Shown here: positions 16,926 to 25,001 of the stretch, one piece after another
How positions within the stretch are numbered: position 1 is the first letter of the stretch
Layout: each line of letters opens with the position of its first letter
NCBI RefSeq assembly: GCF_900101855.1
Contig: NZ_FMVC01000004.1
Coordinates: 434,001-498,000 of the forward strand
Source: Flavobacterium anhuiense
GTDB taxonomy: Bacteria > Bacteroidota > Bacteroidia > Flavobacteriales > Flavobacteriaceae
Length of the DNA stretch: 64,000 nt
Direction of reading: 5' to 3'
Translations under genes and position numbers: made by a program
Notes under the pieces: model-generated
The model's input: only the letters and a program-made list of their open reading frames with translations
Databases searched by the model: none
What the model was told of the DNA's origin: nothing

Positions 16926-17693
16926 TTATCCCAACCAAGCTTTAAAATCCTGCACTTTTTCTCGGCTTACAATTACCTCATCATCTTTGTAACTTGGCAA
17001 AATCACTTTTAATCGTGAATTGGTATACACTTGAATTTCTTTGATTGCTTTTAGCGGAACAATAAATTTTCTGCTTACGCGAAAGAAATCCTTTTTGTCT
17101 AGTTCTTGTTCTAAAATCTCCAAAGTCGAATCGATCAGATAGTCACGATTGTCATAGGTATGAATGTACGTTCCTTTATTTTCACTGAAAAAACATTCAA
17201 TTTCTTCAGTTGTAATTACTTTTAAATGCTGTCCTATTTTAACTGTAAATCTCTTTTTATATGTTTTCTCAAAAGGATTAGATAACATTTGGCGAATCTG
17301 CTCAAAATCAAGCTGAAGATTTGAAGATTCAGTAGCTGCTTTCGGAAGACGCGATTTGAATTTTGAAACCGCAGTTTCCAAATCATCTTCGTCAATTGGC
17401 TTTAGGAGATAATCGATGCTGTTCAATTTGAAAGCTTTTAATGCATATTCATCATAAGCCGTTGTAAAAATGATAGCGCTTTTAATGTCTATTTTTTCAA
17501 AGATTTCAAACGATAAACCATCTGACAACTGGATATCCAAAAAAATCAAATCGGGATGCGGATTATTTTCAAACCATTGAACCGATTCTTCAACTGAGTG
17601 AAGCATCGTTTCTACGGTTACGTCTAGCTTTTCAAGTTTTCTCTGCAACAGTCTTGCAGCTGGTTTTTCGTCTTCTATAATTAATGTAATCAT
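16926..17693 (-). CDS. LytTR-family response regulator
   Basis: This is a transcription regulator with an N-terminal receiver (about residues 1-120) and a C-terminal LytTR DNA-binding domain (about 150-250). The receiver keeps the acidic pair in IEDEK, the phosphoacceptor Asp53 in IFLDIQLSDG, a Thr in FTTAYDEYAL and the Lys in LLKPIDED. The LytTR part contains FFSENKGTYIHT and FFRVSRKFIVPLKAI, as in LytR/AlgR relatives. Its partner is the LytS-like kinase upstream on the same strand, separated by four 2TM genes. Confidence 0.93.
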   Translation of the reverse strand: MITLIIEDEKPAARLLQRKLEKLDVTVETMLHSVEESVQWFENNPHPDLIFLDIQLSDGLSFEIFEKIDIKSAIIFTTAYDEYALKAFKLNSIDYLLKPIDEDDLETAVSKFKSRLPKAATESSNLQLDFEQIRQMLSNPFEKTYKKRFTVKIGQHLKVITTEEIECFFSENKGTYIHTYDNRDYLIDSTLEILEQELDKKDFFRVSRKFIVPLKAIKEIQVYTNSRLKVILPSYKDDEVIVSREKVQDFKAWLG

Positions 17694-17742
17694 TTACTAT
17701 ATTGTAAAAAAGTGAAAAATGTTAATCCGTTGAATAAAATTA

Positions 17743-17885
17743 TTTTAAACACATAGAAACATAGTTTTATAGGAATCTACTACAGGCGTTTCACTTAGAA
17801 TATTACACATAGAATTATGTGTTAAAGCTTGCTTTTTTTACTCTTAAACACAAGCAATAAAAATCTATGTTTCTATGTGTTAAAA
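17743..17885. repeat. CTATGTTT octamer inverted pair with an inner palindrome
   Basis: The left arm 17743-17764 (AAACACATAGAAACATAG core) and the right arm 17865-17885 (CTATGTTTCTATGTGTT) are complementary over 17 exact bases; each is made of 8-bp units. Inside the loop, ACACATA GAAT TATGTGT at 17805-17822 forms a further hairpin. Confidence 0.8.
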
Positions 17886-17932
17886 TTAAATTTGCTTGCT
17901 TTCACCAAACAAGGCAAAATATACATTCAAAG

Positions 17933-18313
17933 TTACTCCCATTTATTTTTATTTGCAGCATCTTTTTCCATGTATTTCTGGATTTTTCTTTTTTCCCAAT
18001 CTGATCCAAAAAACCAATCAGTCCCGAAAACAGATAACGCGTGTGCTAATAGACCAATTCCCCAGAAAAATGCAGTCGAATAAGTATGCCATTCTGTTAA
18101 ACCACTAAAATCCATTCCTTCGTTAAAATTATCGCGAGTCAAACTTGATACAATGATGATAATATTTACAATAAGGAAAATTTTCAAATGTGAGTAAAAC
18201 CTTTTAAGTCTTTTTACTCTTCTATAAGCTGCATTATAATTTTCATCGTCTGTATATTCTCCAAAATGCTGTCTTGCGTAATCTTCGTACATTTCTCTTC
18301 TAAAACGTCCCAT
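17933..18313 (-). CDS. 2TM-domain protein (fifth 2TM unit of the cluster)
   Basis: The 126-residue membrane protein has the 2TM-domain layout: an amphipathic segment with RVKRLKRFYSHLKIF, a first membrane helix (IVNIIIIVSS), a longer linker than its neighbours, a second helix (FFWGIGLLAHALSVFG), and the charged tail WEKRKIQKYMEKD. Function is unknown. It is the most divergent and the longest of the small 2TM genes here and lies nearest the LytTR gene, 240 bp away across a repeat-filled gap. It probably shares a transcript with the kinase and the other 2TM genes. Confidence 0.85.
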   Translation of the reverse strand: MGRFRREMYEDYARQHFGEYTDDENYNAAYRRVKRLKRFYSHLKIFLIVNIIIIVSSLTRDNFNEGMDFSGLTEWHTYSTAFFWGIGLLAHALSVFGTDWFFGSDWEKRKIQKYMEKDAANKNKWE

Positions 18314-18326
18314 AACTATGTTTTAA

Positions 18327-18632
18327 TTATTTCCACTTGTTTTTATTCTGTTTTTCCTTCTCCATAAATTCTTTGATTTTTCTTTCTTCCCATTCCTTGC
18401 CCATTCCTGGAAAAACCTCAAAAACTTTTAGTCCGTGAAAAACAACTCCTACTCCCCACCATAACAATGGCCAGAAAAACCATAAGTATTGAGGCGATGT
18501 ATATAAATTGATAAAGATTAAAATAGCGTTTACTAAAATGTATGCTAGAAGATTTCCGTAAAACCCTTTAATGCTTTCAACTTTCTTTTTGGCTTGGATA
18601 TATTTTTCCTCGTCGCTTAAATTCCTTTCCAT
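18327..18632 (-). CDS. 2TM-domain protein
   Basis: The product of about 101 residues carries VESIKGFYGNLLAY, a first helix (ILVNAILIFINLY), the aromatic linker PQYLWFFWPLLWWG, a second helix ending in FHGLKVFEV, and the tail WEERKIKEFMEKE. This is the canonical 2TM pattern. The start at 18632 (MERNLSDEEKY) lies 2 bp after the stop codon of the upstream 2TM gene, so translation is likely coupled; an in-frame ATG 12 bp further upstream would overlap that gene. Function unknown. Confidence 0.85.
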   Translation of the reverse strand: MERNLSDEEKYIQAKKKVESIKGFYGNLLAYILVNAILIFINLYTSPQYLWFFWPLLWWGVGVVFHGLKVFEVFPGMGKEWEERKIKEFMEKEKQNKNKWK

Positions 18633-18634
18633 AA

Positions 18635-18961
18635 TTATTCCCATTTTTGTTTTTTATACTTTTTTTCTAAAATGCTTCTTAGTTTTCGCTCTTCCCATTC
18701 TTGTCCAAAAATCTTGTAAGAAGCAAACAAATCGATTGCAGAACCTACAATTACAGCGGTCCAAATAATTACAATTACCCAATTTATGTATTTAATCGGA
18801 AAAAATTGCAATGGCAGATTGGTGTATTCCTTTAAAAGAAAAACTATCAATACAATGGTGTAAAAGAACAAATGCTTGTAAAAAGATTTCAGCTGAATTA
18901 CTTTTTTACTGGCTAATTCTTGCAGCATTACTTCTTCCTGATCGTTATTCAAATTTTCCAT
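18635..18961 (-). CDS. 2TM-domain protein, divergent
   Basis: The product of about 108 residues (start MENLNNDQEE at 18961) keeps the opening IQLKSFYKHLFFY and the closing WEERKLRSILEKK of the 2TM family, but lacks the YLWF/WGxG linker of its neighbours and has a more hydrophobic middle. It begins 2 bp after the stop of the upstream 2TM gene. A longer reading with an extra 22 N-terminal residues would lie wholly inside that gene and is rejected. Function unknown. Confidence 0.82.
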   Translation of the reverse strand: MENLNNDQEEVMLQELASKKVIQLKSFYKHLFFYTIVLIVFLLKEYTNLPLQFFPIKYINWVIVIIWTAVIVGSAIDLFASYKIFGQEWEERKLRSILEKKYKKQKWE

Positions 18962-18963
18962 GA

Positions 18964-19266
18964 TTATTTTTCTAAACGTTGCTGGTTTTCTTTTTCTAGA
19001 ATTTCTCTGATTTTTTTCTCTTCCCATTTCTTATTGAAAAAAGGCGGCAGACTAAAAACTTTTAATCCGTGTAAAATAATTGCGACCCCCCAACCCAAAA
19101 CAGACCATATAAACCATAAGTATTCTGGACAAGTCATTAAGTTAACCACAATTGCTATTGGGTTGCACAAAACATAAACAGTCAAATGTTCGTAAAACCC
19201 TCTTATTTCTTTTACCTTTTTTTGAGCTTCATAATAGCGGTCTGCTTCTGTGAAATCTTTTTCCAT
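18964..19266 (-). CDS. 2TM-domain protein
   Basis: The product of about 100 residues has VKEIRGFYEHLTVY, a first helix (LCNPIAIVVNLM), PEYLWFIWSVLGWG, a second helix ending LHGLKVF, and WEEKKIREILEKE. The start ATG at 19266 overlaps the TAA stop of the kinase gene by one base (TAATG), so it is translationally coupled to it; the in-frame GTG three codons upstream is not preferred. It is very similar in layout to the 2TM domain fused to the kinase itself, suggesting duplication. Confidence 0.87.
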   Translation of the reverse strand: MEKDFTEADRYYEAQKKVKEIRGFYEHLTVYVLCNPIAIVVNLMTCPEYLWFIWSVLGWGVAIILHGLKVFSLPPFFNKKWEEKKIREILEKENQQRLEK

Positions 19267-20606
19267 TATTTCCACGTCTTTTGTCTGTTATCTTTCTCTA
19301 AAATCTCACGAATTTTTCTTTCTTCCCAATCAGAGCTATATCCAAAAACTTTAAAAGCATGCATGGCAACTCCAAATCCCCAGCCTAAAGCAGAAAACCA
19401 AAACCATTGAAATCCTGGCGAAAATTTTAGATTAATAAAAATCAAGAACGGAATCACACAACAATATGAAATTATATTTCCGTAAAATCCTTTTAGTTCT
19501 TCTACTCGTTTTTTGGCTCTATAATAAGCTTTTGCTTCATCCGTATATTCTGCACTCATTTCCATAACGGCAATTTGTTTGGTTAAAATTGGAATTCTAA
19601 CGGTGAAATTCTTTCCATCTTCCTCAATCTTCACTTTTCTATCTGTTATAATTCCGTATCTGTTTACAATATTCTGCAGTCCTACACCTTGTCTATCCTG
19701 CAAGACTTCTTTTTTCTGAAGATCATTCTGAATAGCCAGATAATCTTTATCAATAAAAATTCTAATATGAAGTGGTTTCTGCTCGCTTACTACATTGTGC
19801 TTTACGGTGTTCTCCAATAAAAGCTGTAAAGAAAGTGGCACCACTTTGGCTTCCGGATTAATGTTTTCTGTTGGCAGTTCGTAAAACAAACTATTCTCGA
19901 AACGCATTTTCAGCAGATTCATATAGGTTTTTGCAAATGACAATTCGTCTTCAACCGAAACCAATTCTTTGTCTTTCTGTTCTAAAACATATCTGTAAAT
20001 TTTAGAAAGAGAGGTTGTAAAACGCTGCGCATTATCTGGATTTTCTTCTATTAAAGAACTAAGAACATTCAAGCTGTTAAAAAGAAAATGCGGATCGATC
20101 TGATTTTTTAAGCTTTCGAATTTGGCATTTGCCGTTCCAGCAATAATTTTCTGTTGTGTTACTTTATTTTCCTGATAGAGTTTATAAAAATTAAGTCCAT
20201 GAAAAAACAAAAGCACAATAAAGGTCATTACTGCAGATTCGATATAATTTTCTGCCCTTTCATTGGCAAGAAAACCTATAATCGTTTTATTCTCGATTAT
20301 TACGCTTGTAAACAAACGCAATACTCCAATTATAATCATCGAAACTAAAAATGAACTTACAAAACCAATGAATATTCTCTTTATGGAATATGGATTTTCT
20401 CTGAAAACCCTATCTAAAAAATCAAAAAGAACAACGTTTACGATATACAAAACCACACTGTAAAGCATGCAGTACAAGAAATAAATGTAAAGATTCTTGG
20501 TAAAAACTGCAGTTCCTAAAGAAGCAAACCGAATTAGAAAAGAGAATAAAAATACTATTCCTCCAACTAAGCATGCTTTTAACAAATTAGGTTTTAATAT
20601 CATCAT
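19266..20606 (-). CDS. LytS-like sensor histidine kinase fused to a C-terminal 2TM domain
   Basis: The 446-residue protein has about four N-terminal membrane helices (residues 8-140), then a His_kinase domain with His173 in SLKNQIDPHFLFNSLN, an N box at Asn266 (LLLENTVKHN) and a G box GVGLQNIVNRYG near 307-318. The kinase domain ends around residue 345. Residues 350-446 form a complete 2TM domain: KRVEELKGFYGN, two helices, GWGFGVAMHAFKVFG and WEERKIREILEKD. Met348 and Met350 lie at the junction, as if a separate 2TM gene had been joined to the kinase. It should phosphorylate the LytTR regulator encoded at the 3' end of this cluster. Confidence 0.92.
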   Translation of the reverse strand: MMILKPNLLKACLVGGIVFLFSFLIRFASLGTAVFTKNLYIYFLYCMLYSVVLYIVNVVLFDFLDRVFRENPYSIKRIFIGFVSSFLVSMIIIGVLRLFTSVIIENKTIIGFLANERAENYIESAVMTFIVLLFFHGLNFYKLYQENKVTQQKIIAGTANAKFESLKNQIDPHFLFNSLNVLSSLIEENPDNAQRFTTSLSKIYRYVLEQKDKELVSVEDELSFAKTYMNLLKMRFENSLFYELPTENINPEAKVVPLSLQLLLENTVKHNVVSEQKPLHIRIFIDKDYLAIQNDLQKKEVLQDRQGVGLQNIVNRYGIITDRKVKIEEDGKNFTVRIPILTKQIAVMEMSAEYTDEAKAYYRAKKRVEELKGFYGNIISYCCVIPFLIFINLKFSPGFQWFWFSALGWGFGVAMHAFKVFGYSSDWEERKIREILEKDNRQKTWK

Positions 20607-20624
20607 ATTTTATAAACTAGTGAA

Positions 20625-21245
20625 TTATTTACAAGTTTTCTGAATTTCTAATGCTCTATCCAATCCCCATTTTGGAGAATAAGGTGTTGCTGGTTTAAAA
20701 GTATTAAAAAGTTCAATAGATTTATCAACTTGCGCGCATAAAGGTTTAGTGTCAACGCCTGTCCATTTTGCTCCTCCTATTTGATAATCTGCTTCGCCAA
20801 AAACCGCTCTTGGATTATTTGGATCTAATGCTTTAGCTTTCGCGTAAGCTTCCATCACTTTAGCAGAATATTTCATTCCGTTTGTCATTGGGTCTGCCAC
20901 AACATAACCTGTATAAATTAAAGCTTGCATTACATACAATTCTGAATTGGCTTGGTCTTTTATTAATTCAATATCTAAGGCATCTTGCGCTTTTGTCAAT
21001 AGCAAATCGATTTTTGTTTTATCTTTTTCAGTAAAAACAGCTGTTGCATTGATTAAAGCTACATAATAATTTGGCAAGTAACTGTTTTTTTCAGCCGCAG
21101 CAATTCTTTCAAATAATGCAGAAGCTTCAGCATTTTTTCCTTCTTTCCAAAGTCCGAAAGCTTTGTTCATTCCTTGCTCAAATTGTGTTTGAGCTGAACT
21201 TATTACTACTATAAAAAGTGCTGCTAAAGTGATGATTTTTTTCAT
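20625..21245 (-). CDS. Secreted protein with TPR-like helices
   Basis: The 206-residue product begins with a signal peptide (KKIITLAALFIVVISSAQ, cleavage near residue 19). The mature part contains FGLWKEGKNAEASALFERIAAAEKN and later AYAKAKALDPNNPRAVFGEADY, the helix pattern of tetratricopeptide repeats, so it may be a periplasmic scaffold. The repeats are degenerate. It lies 19 bp upstream of the kinase gene and 51 bp downstream of the DUF2141 gene, all on the minus strand, which suggests one operon with the LytS/2TM/LytTR genes. Exact function unknown. Confidence 0.75.
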   Translation of the reverse strand: MKKIITLAALFIVVISSAQTQFEQGMNKAFGLWKEGKNAEASALFERIAAAEKNSYLPNYYVALINATAVFTEKDKTKIDLLLTKAQDALDIELIKDQANSELYVMQALIYTGYVVADPMTNGMKYSAKVMEAYAKAKALDPNNPRAVFGEADYQIGGAKWTGVDTKPLCAQVDKSIELFNTFKPATPYSPKWGLDRALEIQKTCK

Positions 21246-21295
21246 TTTATAAGTTATTTAATGGTTTTGTTTATATGGATTAGTTATTTGTCTAT

Positions 21296-21703
21296 TTAGA
21301 ATACAATTTCAACTTTTGAATCTTTGCTGATATTAAATTTAGCATCTTGATATGACGGAGGTCCCATAAATCCTTTTGCGTTGTTTGAAGCTGCATACTC
21401 TTCAGATGGAATTCCCATTGCGTTTCTGTCAAGCTTTCCATTGCTATTTTCATCATGATAAGTAGAAATTGCATATTCTCCCGCTGGAAGATTATCGAAA
21501 GTTACAACCGCTTTGTTGTTTTTAATTTCCGAAGCCAGACTTTTGTAAGTTGTTTTAAGAAATGTTCCGTCTGAATTGTATAATCCTACTTTAACCATTC
21601 CTGTGTCGTTTTTTAATCCAGAAACAGTCACAGTTAATTTCGCATTTTGAGCAGACATTAAGCTGCAGATAAATAAGATCGTTATTGTAATAATTTTGGT
21701 CAT
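21296..21703 (-). CDS. DUF2141 family secreted protein
   Basis: The 135-residue product has a signal peptide ending near LMSAQ and the DUF2141 pattern: LTVTVSGLKNDTGMVKVGLY, VVTFDNLPAGEYAISTYHDENSNGKLD and a late GIPSEEYAASNNAKGFMGPPSY. DUF2141 proteins are small periplasmic beta-sandwich-like proteins of unknown role, often near TonB-dependent receptors. The D-E-N-S-N-G-K-L-D run resembles a calcium-binding loop. It lies first in a set of genes that leads to the kinase cluster. Confidence 0.88.
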   Translation of the reverse strand: MTKIITITILFICSLMSAQNAKLTVTVSGLKNDTGMVKVGLYNSDGTFLKTTYKSLASEIKNNKAVVTFDNLPAGEYAISTYHDENSNGKLDRNAMGIPSEEYAASNNAKGFMGPPSYQDAKFNISKDSKVEIVF

Positions 21704-21719
21704 GATTTCTTTTTTTTTA

Positions 21720-21755
21720 AAGTTTCTAAGTTACTAAGGTTCTGAGATTCTAAGT
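21720..21755. repeat. CTAAG octamer array
   Basis: Units GTTTCTAA, GTTACTAA, GGTTCTGA and GATTCTAA run at 8 bp steps. This is the reverse-strand form of the CTTAG octamer arrays found elsewhere. Confidence 0.65.
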
Positions 21756-21786
21756 TTTTTTTGTTGATGATTAAAACTCTTTTTTT

Positions 21787-21890
21787 AAGGTTCAGAGGAA
21801 CAAAGTGGCAAAGTGGCAAAGGTTTCTTTTTTTTACTTATGTAAGATTCAGAACCTTAAACCTTTGCCACTTTGTTTCTTTGTTCCTTTT
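21787..21890. repeat. CAAAGTGG / CTTTGCCA octamer inverted pair
   Basis: CAAAGTGG CAAAGTGG CAAAGG on the left is answered by CCTTTGCCACTTTGTTTCTTTG on the right, all in 8-bp steps. AAGGTTC and GAACCTT also pair around it. Confidence 0.75.
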
Positions 21891-21979
21891 AATTTACACT
21901 TCAAAAGTATGCTGGTTTTTAGTCTTTTAAAATTAAATGATACTGAGTTGTTGATTTTGGTTACTGAATTGTTTTTTTT

Positions 21980-22076
21980 AAAGTGACAAAGGTTCAGAGG
22001 GACAAAGTAACAAAGGTTTCTCGCATAAACTCTTTTAAAAGCTTTGTCACTTTGTTACTTTGTCACTTTGCTACTT
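21980..22076. repeat. TGACAAAG / CTTTGTCA octamer inverted pair
   Basis: The right arm is CTTTGTCA CTTTGTTA CTTTGTCA CTTTGCTA, four units in perfect 8-bp register, running into the 3' end of the TonB receptor gene. The left arm contains complementary GTGACAAAGG and GGACAAAGTAACAAAGG. Together with the two arrays before it, it fills the 371-bp gap; no gene is visible there. Confidence 0.8.
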
Positions 22077-24240
22077 ATAAGTTTTTCAACTGATTCTCAT
22101 TTTTATTCTGGCTAATCGTCCAGAAGAAACCTATGAAGAAGAATCTGTCTGCTGTTGGCACTACGGCTTGTCTTTGATATACTCCGCTTGCGTCTGGTGT
22201 TTTGGCGTAATCGTATCCGAAAATATTTTGAGTTCCTAAAACATTCGAAACTGAGAAATAAAGGATTTTTTGTGTTGTTAATAAATACGCCCAGCTAAAA
22301 CTTAAACTATTATATGATTTTGTTTTTCCGTTCATAAATTGCGTCTGGTTCGGATCATTGTACGGACGTCCTGAGCTGAAACTGTTTGTTAAACTCGCCT
22401 GAGATTTCCAGTCTGTAATAAAATATTTTGCAACTACAGATAAATTATGGTTGGCAATAAAACTTGGAGTTGCCATGTTTGGAAAGTTTTTATACTGTCT
22501 TTCCGAATCTATATACGAATATGAAATCCAATATTCTAAGTTTTTATACAAATTGCTGTCTCTCCAAAATAAATCCAATCCTTTTGCATAACCCGATCCG
22601 TTATTATTGAAGACCGAATTGTACTGAATATCTCTCGTGTCGTACTGCACCAAATTGCTGTAATCTTTGTAGTAAGCTTCTGCTCTCAATGTTTGCCCTG
22701 GTCTTGTAAACGTATAATTTAAAATGTAATGTCTTGCTTTCTCACTTTCAAACTGATGGTATTTAGAAAATTTAATATAATCTACAACTGGCGTTTGAGA
22801 ATAATCTCCGTAAGCAAAAGAGAATTGACTGCTTTTTGAAGCTTTATAACCTAATGAAGCTCTTGGCGCAATATTATTTTCGTTTAAAAGACTGTTGTTT
22901 GAATATCTCAAACCGACTTTCAAAGCTAATTTTTTAGAAAACATAATATCGCCTTCAGTGTAAGCTGCAAAAATGTTAGAATCGTAACCATTTGTAACAT
23001 CAAGAGCGACATTATCTGCTACATTTTCGTCATATTTTGTAATGAAATAATCAGATCCGAAAGACAATTTAAAATAGTTTGAAAATTTCTTGCTAAATTT
23101 CAATTTCAGTTGCGCTGCATTTTCTTGGCTATTTACTCCTGTAATATCATATTTCAGTTTGTTTTTGCTGTAACCGTAACTAACTCCAGAAGTAATCTGC
23201 CATCCCGTTCCAAAACTTCCTTTGTAAGATGAATTCAAATAGAAGTTATTGTTGTTCATATCGGTTCGAATCGGATTCTCGAAATTGACATTTTTCTGAT
23301 TTAAATCAAATTTTTCAGAATCAAAAGAAGCATACAGCTTAAATATTCCGTTTGTGAAATTGTATCTATACACTGTCTCTCCTCCAAGTGACTGATAAGG
23401 ATTGTTCCAATCTACATTTTGAGGAATAACCGCTTGATAAGGTGCTAAATTCACGTACATCATATTTACGCTCAATGAACTTTTTTTGAATTTTTGCGTA
23501 TTTCCCAAGCTTAAACCAACCGTCATTAATCCGATATCTGTTTTTTCGTGATCTTCTTCATCTTGTGTATTTAGAAGTAAAACACTTGATAAAGCTTCGC
23601 CATATTCTGCAGAATACCCTCCAGTAGAAAATGCAATTCCGCTGAACAAGAATGGAGAAAAACGGCTTCTAGTCGGTAAATTATTAGTTGTTGCACCGTA
23701 AGGCTGCGCTACACGAATTCCATCTACAAAAGTTTGAGTTTCGCTCGCTTCACCTCCACGCACAAACAAACGTCCGTCTTCGCCAACCGTCTGCGTTCCT
23801 GGCAAAGTCTGCAATGCTGCCACAATATTTCCAGCAGAACCTGCTGTGGTCACAATATCTAAAGGTTTTAAAACTGAAACTCTCGCCTTATCTCCAGATT
23901 CTAAAGTTCCCGCTGTAATGACAACAGCATCTAGAGCATTAACATTTTCTCTTAATTTTACTGTTTGATCTTTATAATTGGCAACATCAATTTCTTGCTT
24001 GTAAGTTTCAAAAAGTAAAAAACTAACCACTAGAAACTTGTTTCCTGTTTCTGTAGTTTCAAAAGAAAAATCTCCAGTCTCAGAACTTGTTGCTCCATCG
24101 TAAGTTCCGTCAATGTAAATATTTGCACCTGCAACTGGTTTTCCTTTTTGATCTACAACTTTCCCTGAAATCGTATTTTGAGCAAAAATTAAAGCGGTAA
24201 AAAATAAAAAACTAACTGTAAAAAATAATCTGGTTTTCAT
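22075..24240 (-). CDS. TonB-dependent outer-membrane receptor
   Basis: The 721-residue protein has a signal peptide ending near IFAQ, then a carboxypeptidase-regulatory-like domain (ISGKVVDQKGKPVAGANIYI, about residues 22-105), a plug domain (VVITAGTLESGDKARVSVL, with LPGTQTVGEDGRLFVRGGEASE near residue 150) and a barrel with a terminal aromatic-rich strand (FFIGFFWTIS). It would take up a substrate across the outer membrane using TonB energy. No SusD partner is adjacent, and it is shorter than typical SusC proteins, so it is not an obvious glycan importer; the substrate is unknown. Confidence 0.93.
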   Translation of the reverse strand: MKTRLFFTVSFLFFTALIFAQNTISGKVVDQKGKPVAGANIYIDGTYDGATSSETGDFSFETTETGNKFLVVSFLLFETYKQEIDVANYKDQTVKLRENVNALDAVVITAGTLESGDKARVSVLKPLDIVTTAGSAGNIVAALQTLPGTQTVGEDGRLFVRGGEASETQTFVDGIRVAQPYGATTNNLPTRSRFSPFLFSGIAFSTGGYSAEYGEALSSVLLLNTQDEEDHEKTDIGLMTVGLSLGNTQKFKKSSLSVNMMYVNLAPYQAVIPQNVDWNNPYQSLGGETVYRYNFTNGIFKLYASFDSEKFDLNQKNVNFENPIRTDMNNNNFYLNSSYKGSFGTGWQITSGVSYGYSKNKLKYDITGVNSQENAAQLKLKFSKKFSNYFKLSFGSDYFITKYDENVADNVALDVTNGYDSNIFAAYTEGDIMFSKKLALKVGLRYSNNSLLNENNIAPRASLGYKASKSSQFSFAYGDYSQTPVVDYIKFSKYHQFESEKARHYILNYTFTRPGQTLRAEAYYKDYSNLVQYDTRDIQYNSVFNNNGSGYAKGLDLFWRDSNLYKNLEYWISYSYIDSERQYKNFPNMATPSFIANHNLSVVAKYFITDWKSQASLTNSFSSGRPYNDPNQTQFMNGKTKSYNSLSFSWAYLLTTQKILYFSVSNVLGTQNIFGYDYAKTPDASGVYQRQAVVPTADRFFFIGFFWTISQNKNENQLKNL

Positions 24241-24263
24241 GTCATCTTTGGTTTTTGATGATG

Positions 24264-24271
24264 CAAATGTA
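24264..24271 (-). promoter_or_regulatory. -7 box TACATTTG for the TonB receptor gene
   Basis: It matches TAnnTTTG on the minus strand, 23 bp before the start codon. The neighbouring AACATGAATTGTT is an imperfect palindrome that could bind a regulator. Confidence 0.5.
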
Positions 24272-24381
24272 TTTTAACAATTCATGTTAAAAAATATATA
24301 ATAACCCAATTGTAGATTTTCGAGGATGAGTTGTAAAATACTAATTTGTATCTTAGCTAGGAAAACCAAAATCATTATTTT

Positions 24382-24840
24382 ATGTCAGAAAGTAAACGAA
24401 TTTCAAATTTATATCAGTCTATTTACAACGGAAATCCTTGGCTTGAAGTTAATTTAGACAATACTTTAAAAAACGTTACGGCTGAACAGGCTTACAGAAA
24501 AATAAACCCAAACCTTAATACAATTTGGGAAATTGTAAATCATTTGATTCAATGGAGAAGGAATATTTTACAGCGTATGCAAGGAGAAACAATCATAACT
24601 CCAGACCATAATTATTTTGTTCCCGTTATAGATCCTTCTGAGGCTGCTTGGGAACAATCGCTTCAAACGCTTGCAAAATCCCAAGATTCCTGGAATGCTT
24701 TTTTTGAAAGTTTTGATGATGAAGATTTAGCGAAAATTTACGTGAATAATGGTCATACTTATTACGAGCACATTCACGGAATTATCCAACATGATGTATA
24801 TCATTTGGGACAGATTGTTATTTTGAAGAAACTGCTTTAA
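24382..24840 (+). CDS. DinB/YfiT-like putative metal-dependent enzyme
   Basis: The 152-residue product shows the DinB-like four-helix pattern with the metal histidines placed as expected: NHLIQWRRNIL near residue 52 and HGIIQHDVYHLGQIVILKK at the C-terminus, giving HxxxH plus an upstream His. Members include bacillithiol and mycothiol transferases and many proteins of unknown substrate. The start ATG follows a TAATTTG-containing stretch. It stands alone, divergent from the TonB receptor gene. The family call is confident; the reaction is unknown. Confidence 0.85.
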   Translation: MSESKRISNLYQSIYNGNPWLEVNLDNTLKNVTAEQAYRKINPNLNTIWEIVNHLIQWRRNILQRMQGETIITPDHNYFVPVIDPSEAAWEQSLQTLAKSQDSWNAFFESFDDEDLAKIYVNNGHTYYEHIHGIIQHDVYHLGQIVILKKLL

Positions 24841-24866
24841 TTATAAAAAAAATTTTCGCACAGTAT

Positions 24867-24968
24867 TGTTATTTTGATGAATGAGAAATCTTCGTTGGTA
24901 GCTCGACAAAGATTGACGACTTTCTTTACGGAGTTCCTTGTAAAGATTTTTCCTTCGTCGAAATGACA
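24867..24968. repeat. Inverted repeat of the ATTTCGACGAAGGAG family, copy 2 (degenerate left arm)
   Basis: The right arm ends CCTTCGTCGAAATGACA exactly as in copy 1, while the left arm (TTTTGATGAATGAGAAATCTTCG) has drifted. The internal GACAAAGATTG is kept. The ATG inside its right arm is not a gene start. Confidence 0.8.
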
Positions 24969-25001
24969 AAATTGAGACTAATTCTAAAATTAATTGATCA
25001 A

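Noticed and set aside
17829..18108. Plus-strand small genes opposite the 2TM gene
   Set aside because: They overlap a well-supported minus-strand 2TM gene and begin in the octamer array.
21720..22076. CRISPR array
   Set aside because: Repeat units are 7-9 bp, degenerate, and arranged as inverted pairs without unique spacers; no cas genes lie in the window.
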